From positions 18,711,959 through 18,775,958 of the forward strand of contig OU744446.1 in assembly GCA_916610825.1 (NCBI GenBank): 64,000 nt of DNA, in the 5' to 3' direction. Under the pieces are notes generated by a model. It ran no database searches. It worked only from the letters and a program-made list of their open reading frames with translations, and was not told the DNA's origin. Source of the DNA: Haliclystus octoradiatus. Lineage: Eukaryota; Cnidaria; Staurozoa; Stauromedusae; Haliclystidae. The position numbers were made by a program, and so were the translations under genes. This document shows positions 43,006-53,842 of the stretch, piece by piece. The number at the start of each line of letters is the position of its first letter. Within the stretch, counting starts at the first letter, position 1.

Positions 43006-45799
43006 AGTTCATAACAAATCAAGCTAATATTGGCGATAAAGTGACACAGTAATCTCTTCTGCCAACGACGACGTGATAACAAAGTAGGGTATTTGGGATT
43101 ATGATACTTAAAAGAAAACTAAAAGTAACAATTGCCATCAGAGTCCTGTAAGCCCTCATGCAATAGGGTAAAAACCACGGTAAAAGTGACTTCGACAGAC
43201 TTTACATGAAGCTTGAAGCATTTAAACATTTAAGTTGTAAAAGACTTACCGAGAATTGTGTCTTCTGTTTGTGATGTAAAAGGAGTATTGTTGGACCACT
43301 TCTCCTTCTAGGCATATTGGAATACTTTTGCAAAATATGATGAAACACTTTTACGAAATATTGGCAGCCATTAAAATAAAGCGTGCTCTAAAATTCATGA
43401 TGTTGCTAGGCATGACGGGATACACCAAGGAAAGCAATTTATTTTCACATAACTTCCGTCGAAATATCACGATTTTGGAAATTTTAATCGCAATTTATGA
43501 GCAATTTATAGCATTTTAAACTGTAAAAACAAAACGTCGGATAGCCAAAGGCCTATAGATAACCCAGATGCGTATAAGAAGTTTGGAAAGTGCTCTGCGG
43601 AAAAGGAGTTTAACAATAATGAAACAATAGTGATTTGATCACCGACACGGTTTGCGTATTATTATTATAAATTAGTTAATTTTACTACGATCTAAGCATA
43701 AAAGAGCGCATCCACCGCTTGTTATGCTCTAAGAACCTGAGAGTCACGGCACACACAGGTTAGTGATATACCTCGTATCAAATTGTATTTCCCAACGCGA
43801 AAAAGGCCAATTATATACGATCTTTGGTCACGTGATGGAATTTTGTTGTTGTTTTGCTTGTCTTGGGTTGGCCAGTATGAGGAAATTAGCAATTTTCTTC
43901 TAAATTTTATAAAGTTGAAGGCAATAGATTAAACTATCACAACAGCTTGGTCTGAGAGCCAAGACACATTATGGGAGCTGAACATTTAATATAGAGGCAA
44001 ATATGTCAATATCAGGCTTGCCAAATTCAGCGGAATACAGAGGCCCAGAGGTACATATTACTCTCCCTGATCATGAAAACTCTGGAGGCCTTATTTGCCT
44101 CATTGTTCAGAACATCTGGTATATGTATACAGAGTAGGAGTGAGGCAAATACATTTAGCCATCTATGATTTAGTTTTGCACCAAAATCAAATTACTATTG
44201 AAATATTATTGCATTCATAGAACTCACCCATGTTGTTTAGATAAGTGACAGATGTTATAACATCTGCCAGAACTTCAAAGTGACAGTTGTTATATGTGTT
44301 GCATAAGGACTGTAAGTCCAATATAATAGTTTTACTTTTTATTTTTTAAAGCTAATATGAGTAGTAGTTTCTTGTGGCGAACATCTTCCCCAGTGTTGTG
44401 AGATCGCCTATGCAGGCCCTCCAACCCTATAAGTTGGAAGCATCTATTTTCAGCCCATAACATATAGGACACTATACAATAGTTTTTGTTTGGAAAATTT
44501 GCTTTCGTCAGCCCTACATTCAATGTATTTTGCCATTTCGGTAAATTCGCGAGGGCCTAGAATTTCTATTATGCCATCTCTAAGGGTAGGCGACCTCCTC
44601 TTTAGGACACCTCTACCATACAAAAGATTCGTACTCCAAACGAAGGGAAAATGATAGCATTGTTACATGTATAGTTTAGATGATTATCAAATTGACGGGC
44701 TAACATGTCATTTTCAAGGGTGTGCTGAACATAAAACTTATGCGTGGTCCAGGAGAGGCATACAAATTGGAATAACGAGCATTGCCAATAAAACTTCAGA
44801 TATTTTTGATGACAGATCACATTGGATAGAGTAATATGTATCTTTGAGATTGATGGCCTGCTAATTAGTAGCAAAGCTTGAGAAATTTATGATGCAACTA
44901 TCTATATCATCCATTTCAAAAACTGGACATAGCAAATAATTGGATTCCAATGTTTGGGGTGCATGAATATTATGGTGTGTTCCACCCTTTGTGGTCATAG
45001 AAAAGTAGGCCTAGATGAGATCATCATCATCATTATACTCATCATTTATTCAGAAAACCATTCAAAATACAGGTTACTTTTCCTGTATGTTTGCCAAATC
45101 CCCCAATATAGAAATCCAGATAGGAGGTTTTCTCCTGTTGTGTAGCATTCAGTTGTACTTGTTTATTATAATCCAGACAAACATAGTCAAGGAGGTAAGA
45201 ATTCAATTATGTGCCCTGACACAAGTTCAATATCGTATAGTCAGATGTAATTTAGACTTTCAATAATCTGATCCCTTGTAATACGAGGAAGTAAATTGCT
45301 TACCTCGTTAATTGATTGTGATATTATTTGGCTAGGTTCATGTACCTTTGTTGGCCAAAATACACTCATTTCGAGTTATTTGACGTGAGTTAGGCATCGA
45401 CAGCTATTGTTTGGCTTTGACTGTTTCTAAAACAGTTTTCTTTTCTCTGTCTGAAGATTCATCTCCAGTTAGAGTTGAGTCCATTACGTTGGTTATATCA
45501 CACAACGACTAAAATTGTAGATACAAATCATTCTGGTAAATTTCCCTTGTGCCAGATTGAGGTTATGATTTGCTGATGTCAGCAAAATCATGGCACCAAT
45601 TAACGCACTCAAAACCTCCTTTGGCATAGTATACAATAGGTAATATCAATATAGGATAGGTAACAATTGTTATGGGAATAATCCCAGCAACAAGTGTGGA
45701 TTGCACACCCTGCAAGTCAAACGTTTGTGTTTCATGATTTTTGACTATAGCATACAACACGCTTTTACATGTTGAACACGTGTATGATTGCTGCGCGGA

Positions 45800-46727
45800 T
45801 TCTCACGCAAAGAATCGCTACAACTGGCAAAACATTATTTAGCACAGTCATTAAAGACTCACGTTGTTCTGGTAATGAAATATTACCTTAAATTTCTGTG
45901 TACAAGGAATCATTCAGCATTAGTTGACCCTTCTTCTCTTTCTTTAATTTTGGACCTTCTGTCCTCCAGTTTTATTCTCATCATCAGAATGATGGAATGA
46001 TGAAGCACGAGCACGGTTGCTATTGGCAACCGGCAATAAATTATTCAGCAAAGTCATTTCAGACTTAATTGTTACTGGTAATGATATATTACCTGAGACT
46101 TTTGTGAAGGAATCATCAGCATTAGTTGACCTTTCTTCTTTTTTGGACCTTCTGTCCACTAGTATTGTTCTCATCATCAGAATGATGAAACAAAAGCACA
46201 GTTGCTATCGGCAACCGGCAATAAATTATTCAGCAAAATCATCACAGACTAAACTGTTACTGGTAATGAAATATTACCTGAGACAATCTTTTTGGACCTT
46301 TGGTCCTCCAGTAATGTTCTCATCATCAGAATGATGAAACAAGAGCACAGTTGCTATCGGCATTCTCATGCAAAGAATCTACAACCGGCAATAAATTATT
46401 CAGCGAAGTCATTACAGACTTAACTTGTACTGGTAATGAAATATTACCTGAACTTTCTTTTTGGACCTTCGGTCCTTCAGTAATGTTCTCATCATCAGAA
46501 TGATGTTGAACACGGGCACGGTTGCTATAGGCATTCTCACGCAAAGAATCCATAACCGGCAATAAATTATTCAGCAAAGTCATTACAGACTTAATTTGGT
46601 CTGGTAATGATTGTGATGCTGTGTTATAATATTGGGGAATAAATTGGCTATCACGCGAACAGCCTTCCCCAGAATATTCCGTTATCTCTGTTTTGTTCAA
46701 GGTCGTGGAAGCCATTATGACAGCCAT
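45800..46727 (-). pseudogene. Tandemly repeated, formerly coding segment (unknown protein)
   Basis: About five units of 170-200 bp, marked by 'ggcaataaattattcagcaaagtcat' at about 45829, 46032, 46217, 46387 and 46558. On the minus strand a frame from ATG 46727 reads MAVIMASTTLNKTEITEYSG, then repeats of the type QIKSVMTLLNNLLPVMDSLR, HHSDDENITEGPKVQKE and SGNISLP. A second frame (46177-45944) repeats the same words. The acidic, low-complexity N-terminal style recalls DIRS- or Gypsy-like gag starts, but I cannot name it. The units differ by frameshifts, so it is no longer one gene. Confidence 0.5.
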
Positions 46728-47279
46728 AAGTCCACAACGTCATTGTTTTCCTTTGACATTTCCAACGACAAAAATCAAGTTAAACAACCAAAAATACATA
46801 TAAAATACTTTAGATCAAATTGATTCAAATAATTAATGATAAAAGTATAAATACGAAACCAGATCGGCAAGATTAATTCTGTAAACTGTATTCAAAACTT
46901 TGAAAAATCAGAAATAGTACCGACATCGTCGAAGCACATGCTATAATATTGGATCTTAGTACGCATGCGCTGCCTCTCATTAATCTTTGCTGCTGTAGTA
47001 TGGGAGAATAGTAAAAAAATGTTCCTAACTTTATATAAAATTGACGATTTGATTAATAGATAGACATTATCATCAATGAATATATGCCATATCAGGCAAA
47101 ACCTTTTCAGTAATTCTGTAGTTTCAGAAGTCACTATTAACTTAGTTCAAGATTAGATTAAATTTTTGGGTTATATTATATTTGTGGTATCATAAGCTCT
47201 AGTATTGTATTGTTGAACATCAGAATGAGACTACACCAAATGCCAAAACATTTCTTCCGCATTCCAAGTTTCAGACATA

Positions 47280-48540
47280 TGCTAAAATTGCAGGCTTTCG
47301 AACGGTATGCATTTTATTAAATTTCATGACGGTGGTGGCTGACGTCTATCTGGCACGCCTTGATCATATCTATAAATAAGTAATGTAGACGGTGTCGCCC
47401 TACCGAAGGCACCCGTACCACTCCTCTATTTCTAGATGAGTGGCTTTTTTCGCTGAGAGCAATGATTTTAAACGCTCTTTGTTGATCTCAGCCGCGACAC
47501 TGCAGATCAATTTCAACAGATTTCATGGCAGATAGGTCTCGATTGTCAGTGCGCAACGATGCGCCGCAGCTACTCACAATGCAATTTCCTCTGGACCATT
47601 CCATCCGCCATCCTCAGATGGTACTCATTTGATGTTCAGATAAAGTCAAGGCTGAGTTGACCTTAGGGGGATTTGAACCACGGTCGATCAGATATGATCC
47701 GATCTGAAGTTCGGTTGCTCTGCCATCTGAGCTAATCCTCCTATTATATAATCATCCTCCTTCTATGATATAACTGTTAGGTTGATCGAAAGTCTCTTAT
47801 AATTGCTTGATCATTTATACAAAGTATGATCAAATTATGGACTTTCGAGAGATATGCTTTATATCAAATTTCATGATGATGGGGAGGCTAACGTCTTTCT
47901 GGTCCTCCACCAGTAAAATGTGTAGTGTTTTCATATTGAATAGTAAATGAGACATATGATAGAAGACAACACTACTGTTCTTGAATTCAGTTTGTAAGAG
48001 TCTCATCACAATATCTACAGTGAAGCTATTTATATCAATACAAACGAGGTTATATAATATCGAGGTAAATCAATATACTACAACTGCTTATAACTCAGCT
48101 TGTGAGCCGTGATCATTTATGGGACCAACTGGTCAATTGTGATCAAATTATGGGCTTTCAAATGGTATGCTTTATACTACATTTCGTTTTGTTTTGTCCA
48201 TTCTGACGTTTTCACACCTTTTATTTCAGTTGATCGTTCCTCGCTTACAGTTGCGTGATCATTTATATAAAGTAGTGATTAATAATGATCAAGTTATGGG
48301 CTTTCGAATGATATGCATTATATCAAATTTCATGATGGTGGGGATGCTGACGTCTTTCTGCCACCCCCCACCACCACCACCACCAGTAAAATGCTTATAA
48401 CTCAGCTTGTGAGCCGTGATCATTTATGGGATCAACTGATCAATTGTGATCAAAGTGTGCCGATCATTTATTCTGGCTACTTTTTATTCGATTTCATGAT
48501 GGTGGGGTGGGGGTGGAGCAGCGAGACAGTGGTCATAGAC
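47280..48540. repeat. Dispersed repeat family with TGATCA-rich unit
   Basis: Four or more partial copies of a unit containing 'ggctttcgaatggtatgctttatatcaaatttcatgatggtgg', 'ctgacgtctttctg' and 'cttataactcagcttgtgagccgtgatcatttatggga' are spread here (near 47292, 47839, 48148 and 48297), around the SINE. The same family runs in inverse orientation at about 40540-40900. A CCACCACC-type simple repeat at about 48364-48386 is part of one copy. Confidence 0.7.
47390..47745 (-). mobile_element. tRNA-derived SINE
   Basis: On the minus strand a tRNA-like head (47745 down to about 47665) has an A box, TTAGCTCAGATGGCAGAGC, and a B box, GTGGTTCAAATCC, spaced as in a tRNA. Its acceptor and T-stem pair poorly, so it is not a tRNA gene. 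A body of about 270 bp follows, ending near 'gggtgccttcggtagggcgac'. Pol III promoter boxes in front of an unrelated tail define a SINE. It is in an SLC22 intron. Confidence 0.65.
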
Positions 48541-49077
48541 GATACCTATTGATGCTCAAAAAGTTGAAAGCTGACTTTTCTGTAAATCGAATTATAATGC
48601 ACCATATTTAACTGTCTGCACTCTGCCATGTATATCTATAGTCTACCTATAATGTCTCTAAACATCCAACTTTAACAGGATACCCGTGAATGTGCGGTGG
48701 TTATGAACGAATTTAGAATGATTCTGATCTCTGAACAAGTGAACCGATGAAGCCTAATTATCTTGTGGATGGCAATGCATTGTGCCAATCTGATTCTCAA
48801 GATGCTGAGTTATGGCGTCATAGATTACTCAAGTCATCCCGGAAGGGTGGTTCAGGAGATCCATGCTTCAGATGTGTATAATAGAACAGGTTTTATTGTG
48901 TATCCAAACAGTCGTAACCTCACGTCAGTGTTAACATCGGATGCCTAGAATTTGTTTAGAACTCAATGGTTGCGAAGTTAGTCCTCTACGATTGATTAGA
49001 TCATCCGAAGATGAAGAAAGTACAGACTCTATGTACATAAGCGAATCTAAAAGTTCAATATCACATGTAATGTAGTA

Positions 49078-49140
49078 ATCCCGGGCGATAACCCCCATGC
49101 GAGTGTTATACAGGGACCAGTGGGTAAGTTCCTTTTTTAG
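49078..49140. repeat. End fragment of the 2423-2807 MITE family
   Basis: 'cccgggcgataacccccatg', 'tatacagggac' and the following T-run line up with the left end of the element at 2418-2475. Confidence 0.45.
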
Positions 49141-49524
49141 GTTTCTAAAGAAAAAATTGGCTATTAAATTCAGGATTTGACAAATAATTTGATTTGTATC
49201 TTTGAAAAATTCGATAATTGATATGTATAACGTATAGTTTTTAGGATTTCCTAAAATTTGTGACCTTTTTCAAAATAGCCAACATGTTAAGGCATGATTT
49301 TTAAATTTGTCAAAATTGTTGAGCCCTGAGGCAGCAAGCTGTGTCAGGTTTATGCCTACATACGACATATAATGGAATAAACCGTATTCCTATATTTTAC
49401 AATACAGTAAAGTAAATCATAAACGAAATCTAACCAATCTTTGATAATCAGGCCATCAGAGATACTCCTATATTAATATTTACACTTCCCTATAGATAGT
49501 GGCGAATTTATATAACTGCCTCAC

Positions 49525-49848
49525 CTGTAGAATAGAAAGACGAATATATACGGAACAGTGCACACGAGGGTGAGGATTTTCCAATCTCTGATGAAATAGG
49601 CTTTGATCCCAACTATGACAAAATTTGTCGTAAAACTGAATGAGAATATAGTGGATACTAATGGGCGATAACCTGGACCAACAACTTCAGAACCAATAAT
49701 ATAAAGTGATAGAAAAGAACCCGGTGTGAAGAATCCAGTTATGAATCGACAAATGATAAACATTATTGCATTTGGAGAGAACACTGAAATGGTGGTCGCA
49801 GTCATTGCAACGAATAGACAAGGAAAACAAACTGTCTTTCTGCCAAAC
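49525..49848 (-). CDS. SLC22 transporter exon 3 (TM3-TM6)
   Basis: Minus strand, 324 nt. Completes Arg with exon 2 to give SDR-FGRKTV, the GRK-type motif between TM2 and TM3. TM3 CFPCLFVAMTATTISVFSP, TM4 FIICRFITGFFTPGSFLSLY, the EVVGPGYRP segment, TM5 TIFSFSFTTNFVIVGIKAYF and TM6 ILTLVCTVPYIFVFLFYR follow. Donor gtgagg and acceptor tgtcag. Joins exon 4 in phase. Confidence 0.93.
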
Positions 49849-50241
49849 CTGACAGGAAGGAAAAACTCTCTATCAAACATCGCAAAATTTCATAGAATAT
49901 TAAAGTAATTGTGTAAGCAGAATATAGCTTTATGATGTGCACCATATCCGTATGACGTAATTAACTCTATAATACCGTTGTTTTCATAAATTTAAAATTG
50001 ATTCCCGATGTTACTGGTTATAAATAGAATTGTTGCATTAAGTTTTAGACGACCCTCCTGAAAACCGTTCAAGGACATCAATTTGAGTGCCCAATGCTAG
50101 TTATAACTTTCAAGTTATAACTTGGCCAGAAACATGTACTTGTTTGCTGCTATATATTATTAGATGTTATGTAATAGCAAATAATATAGTGCTCAATGTC
50201 ATATATGACAGAGCTGTAAATAATAATAATAATAGAAGTAG

Positions 50242-50390
50242 AAAGGAGTCAGAGACCACACATTATTATACTGTTGCTTTAAGTTTCATGCTTTTAAGGC
50301 AATCAAATTCGGACAGAAAAAAAAATGTTCTGTCTGATGATTGCTATAAAAGAATGAAACTGAACAAGAATGTGTGGTTTCTGACTCTTT
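50242..50390. repeat. 150-bp foldback element
   Basis: aaaggagtcagagaccacacatt is mirrored by aatgtgtggtttctgactcttt, and the adjoining aagtttcatgcttttaaggcaatca block is mirrored too, around an A-rich loop at about 50318-50330. The 156-codon + frame crossing it is not a gene. Confidence 0.8.
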
Positions 50391-50646
50391 CCTATTTCTG
50401 TTTTATTAAATATAGAAATTTGATAATTCAAAGCTTCGAGGGAGGCATTGTACAGGTGGATCATCGTATAATCCTTTATTTCATTTGGAATGAACTACCT
50501 TTCTCAATGTTATGCTCTACATGTATCTGGTTAAGAGAAAATTATTTCACATATTGAGATATGTTTTAATTCTGCATCTCAAGTTAAAAATGTAAATTTA
50601 CTGATAGTTGTTATTAAAAAGAGCAAGAAACGTCTTCTTCACATAC

Positions 50647-50750
50647 CTGTCAGAAAGCCAACCCATTGGCACTGCACCAACAGCCCAAGCAAAGAAGAAA
50701 ATCGATGCTGCGATGTAAACCAGGTATTCCTTCTCACATGAAATATCAAA
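50647..50750 (-). CDS. SLC22 transporter exon 2 (TM2)
   Basis: Minus strand, 104 nt, starting on a codon boundary: FDISCEKEYLVYIAASIFFF, AWAVGAVPMGWLSD plus two bases of Arg. EFDLxC-like start and the TM2 G-x-x-x-x-G-W-L-S-D-R-F-G-R pattern are standard for SLC22. Acceptor atttcag, donor gtatgt. Confidence 0.93.
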
Positions 50751-51764
50751 CTGAAATACAAACATTCTTGTTTCTTGCTGATATAAATACTGCTAATTAA
50801 TCATTAACTACAGTTCCAAATCAATCGCTTTGGGATGATAAGGGAAATGATTAGAATCATGTAAAGAGAAACTATTTCCGCCCCATATGCAGATATTTGA
50901 TATGTGCTCGTGTTCTGGCTCGTTTTCTTGGCTTACCAACTTCTAAATACGATTACTCTGGTGGCATCATTTTGAGTTCCCTTAATCTATACTAATCAAA
51001 TAACATATTATTCAAAAGTTTCTCTACATTATGTGACCTTTTCAATTGTTTCAACTCCAGTTTCATAGTGACGATGGCTTGTAATGAAATCAGGGACCGT
51101 GACGTGTTGCTATTTGAATTTAGAACAGTATTTTGAGCTTGATTCGGGATGTGGCCAACTCCAATGACAGCAATACGGCTAGGAAGTGCTACATTTTATG
51201 TGGTCTAGCGTTCCAACGCTGTTGTACTTTGTGGGTATCATGAATTTAAAGAGAATGAAGATTTTACTGCCAACTTTCAAAATTATTGAACAGTTTTATC
51301 AATGCAATAAAAACAGTTAGTACACCAAAAATGACGATAAAATTTGACGCTATAAAATGGTCACTTGTGTAGGAAGGAGCATTATTTATTAGTGTATTTT
51401 ACTTCGTATACGAATGGGACATTAGCTTGCCTAAGCCATAAACTTATTTCTCAGGACTGAATCACTGTTTAAAGTTCAAGTTTGGTCTGCTTAATAATTT
51501 AATTTCTAGCTAGGCGAAAACCGTCAGTCTTATGTATTCTCTGCTATATTCTCTACTGGATATATGACCATTTCTATGCAATTGGATCTAACTTTGGATT
51601 ACTTTGGATAATATGTTTAACTTAACATGCATCTGAACCTGGATCAGGAAACACAGATGTTCAGCATAGATGTTGACCTCGAAATGAAGCCCATTACCCG
51701 CTAGACCCTTGTCACAAAATTGGAAATTATATAAACATTTAAATGTTGTCGATCCAGCTCCTAC

Positions 51765-52043
51765 CTGTGTAACGATAGAAAATGTGGCTGGTTTAGTAAA
51801 CTCCCAATCTGCTTTTTCCATGTTACATCTTGTTTTGTAACCCTTACTCCCGATTGAATAGGTTAAGTTCGAAATGCATAGTGTACTATTTTTGCTGCAT
51901 CGCCATGGTGGGTTATAAACAGAGAAATAAGTAAGAAGAACAGGCAACAGCATTGGTATTCTAATAATCCATAGCATAACAAGCATCCAAATCTGATAAC
52001 GCCCAAATTCTCCTACTATTCCAAGTGCATTATCTATATCCAT
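51765..52043 (-). CDS. SLC22 transporter exon 1 (start, TM1, extracellular loop)
   Basis: Minus strand, exactly 93 codons. MDIDNALGIVGEFGRYQIWM is the typical N-terminus (G-x-F-G-R-Y-Q). TM1 is LVMLWIIRIPMLLPVLLTYF. The loop has Cys residues and Asn-glycosylation sites (NST, NLT) and ends WEFTKPATFSIVTQ before donor gtagga. The loop is shorter than the roughly 100 residues usual in vertebrate OCT/OAT proteins. SLC22 proteins move organic cations, anions or zwitterions such as carnitine across the plasma membrane; substrate cannot be told from sequence. Exons 1-5 together give 385 residues in phase. Confidence 0.93.
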
Positions 52044-53099
52044 CGTATGTTAGTTCTTTGAAAGAAACGATAAAAGTCATAAAAGGAAACAACTGATTCA
52101 ACTTCTTTTTTGGTGGACCTTCAGTCAGTTAGCTGATACAAACAATCAAATAATATATTCTGTAGATCACAATACCATTGTAGAAAGCAGAAATCAGCTG
52201 CATCAGGCGAGTTTTGTTGCAATTTTGTTTTGATGCATCCACCAGCGAATAGATACAAGAGAAGTTAAAAATGTAACAACTACGATCAAAGTATTTATTT
52301 AGAAATGTGAGTGTTCGCCAGAAATAAGACAATGGAGATGGTTTAAGACAATGATCTGTTATAATCGGATATCAGTTTCCTTCATCAAAGCACTGAGATA
52401 GCCAAATATCCTATTCCAGTCTGTGGTTTAAACAATTCTAAATATGCTATGAAAACAGTGTTATGAATATTATACATGTACTGTATGGAAAGACATCGAA
52501 TACAAAGAGATGATAAATAAGTCCATTTCAAAAGCATATTTTTAATCTGCTTTTGAGTCTGATTATATTTATTTGAAAAGGTGTACACGCTTCGTTGCTC
52601 TCTAAAGTTACACACAGTTGCGAACTTGTGATCGATGGTCTTACTTGAATTTGCAGGTACTAATATATAGTCGGACTTTCATATAGTAGTATATTTACAA
52701 TAATACCACATATATAATAACGACAGTAGCAAGTGTACCACGTGGCCATGATCGCCTGATGGGGTCCATTTCAGGGGTGTTGGGAATATACCAAATGTGA
52801 TATTGTAACAGAGAACAGATGGTTTATTTATAGCATATTAAACCTTGTATTTATTGCAATAATGTTTGTTTTCATTTTTGTCTGTCTGAATTTTGATGAA
52901 CGGCACTTACTCGGGCACTTACTCCATATATAGCTTACTATTCAAGAGACTCAAAGTCGCTGTTTGAGCTCCTCGTATGCATGCATCACTCCAAATACAT
53001 AATCATATCTAAGTCGCACAAAAGAAGTATATACACGCCATTTGAAGTAGAAATAGCACCGCATTGATGATCCTCTATAAACATTTCTTCTAATTTGCC
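52044..53099. other. Upstream of SLC22, no gene seen
   Basis: AT-rich intergenic DNA that should contain the SLC22 promoter; no clear core element was identified. Confidence 0.4.
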
Positions 53100-53285
53100 A
53101 TAAATATTTATTCCACTCGCGGTCATAGCCAAAGGTTAACTAATATTCCGTATAAATTCGTTAAATTTGACTTCAGATCACATCATTTCCCAAATAGAGC
53201 CATCAACCCTTGGAATTCTTTAGCAGAAGAAACAATCAAATCACCTATACCCTTAATTCTTTCAAAATTAAATTATCCAAAGTAG
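53100..53285 (+). pseudogene. LINE ORF2 C-terminal relic
   Basis: A frame without ATG reads TRGHSQRLTNIPYKFVKFDF, RSHHFPNRAINPWNSLAEET, IKSPIPLILSKLNYPK and a stop at 53283. The F-x-x-R-x-I-N-x-W-N-S-L-P/A-E-E pattern is the standard C-terminal end of CR1/L2-like LINE ORF2 proteins. It is a 5'-truncated remnant. Confidence 0.75.
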
Positions 53286-53842
53286 ATGTTTCCAAGTTCT
53301 GTAAACGTTATTCATTTCATGTGAGTCATGTGACAATCATCTATGTATAATTAGTTTTATAATAGTTTAATAATTTTTTCCTCATATTTTATTGGCTTAA
53401 TCTTATATGTAAATTCATACAAAACGGCGTTACATTAGTGATACTGAATGGAACACAGGTAGATTATTTGAGTAAAAAAGGGATGAACCTTAAAGTGCCC
53501 ATGAAATGAAGAATGAGTTTTGAGGTTTTTAATTATCCCTGTAGAGGTTTTCACGCTAATTCCGATGATATTTTACATTCAAACATTTATAACCTGTCCT
53601 TTTGGTACCTGAAATCGGCATTTTCAGTAATTCTTTTGAGGAGAATTCAAATCCCTTAAATGAGTCTGTTCGCAGGCTTGTTGGTTCTCATAGCCATGAT
53701 ATTAAATTGTTGAAAATGAGACTGCATACAAGCAAGAAGAATCCATCTTGTTTATATCTTAGATTTTGGATACTGCTTTCGCTTTGGGAAGTCTGATTGA
53801 ACAATTGACAACATCTTCTTTATAAATAAAGAATAATTAAAT

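Larger units (their letters stand above)
39926..47385. other. Part of the 9.6-kb SLC22 intron between exons 4 and 3
   Basis: No exon recognised. It holds a dispersed TGATCA-rich repeat (about 40540-40900), the 40948-41049 hairpin, arm 2 of the large inverted repeat, a fragment inverted relative to 34985-35085, and the tandem-repeat coding relic at 45800-46727. Confidence 0.5.

Noticed and set aside
47665-47745. tRNA gene on the minus strand
   Set aside because: A and B boxes are present, but acceptor and T stems do not pair and a SINE body follows; called a SINE.
50087-50557. 156-codon + frame in the SLC22 intron
   Set aside because: It crosses both arms of the 50242-50390 hairpin, and its composition is not protein-like.
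52129-52615. Two minus-strand frames upstream of SLC22 exon 1
   Set aside because: No similarity to a transporter N-terminus and no splice link needed; exon 1 has its own good start.
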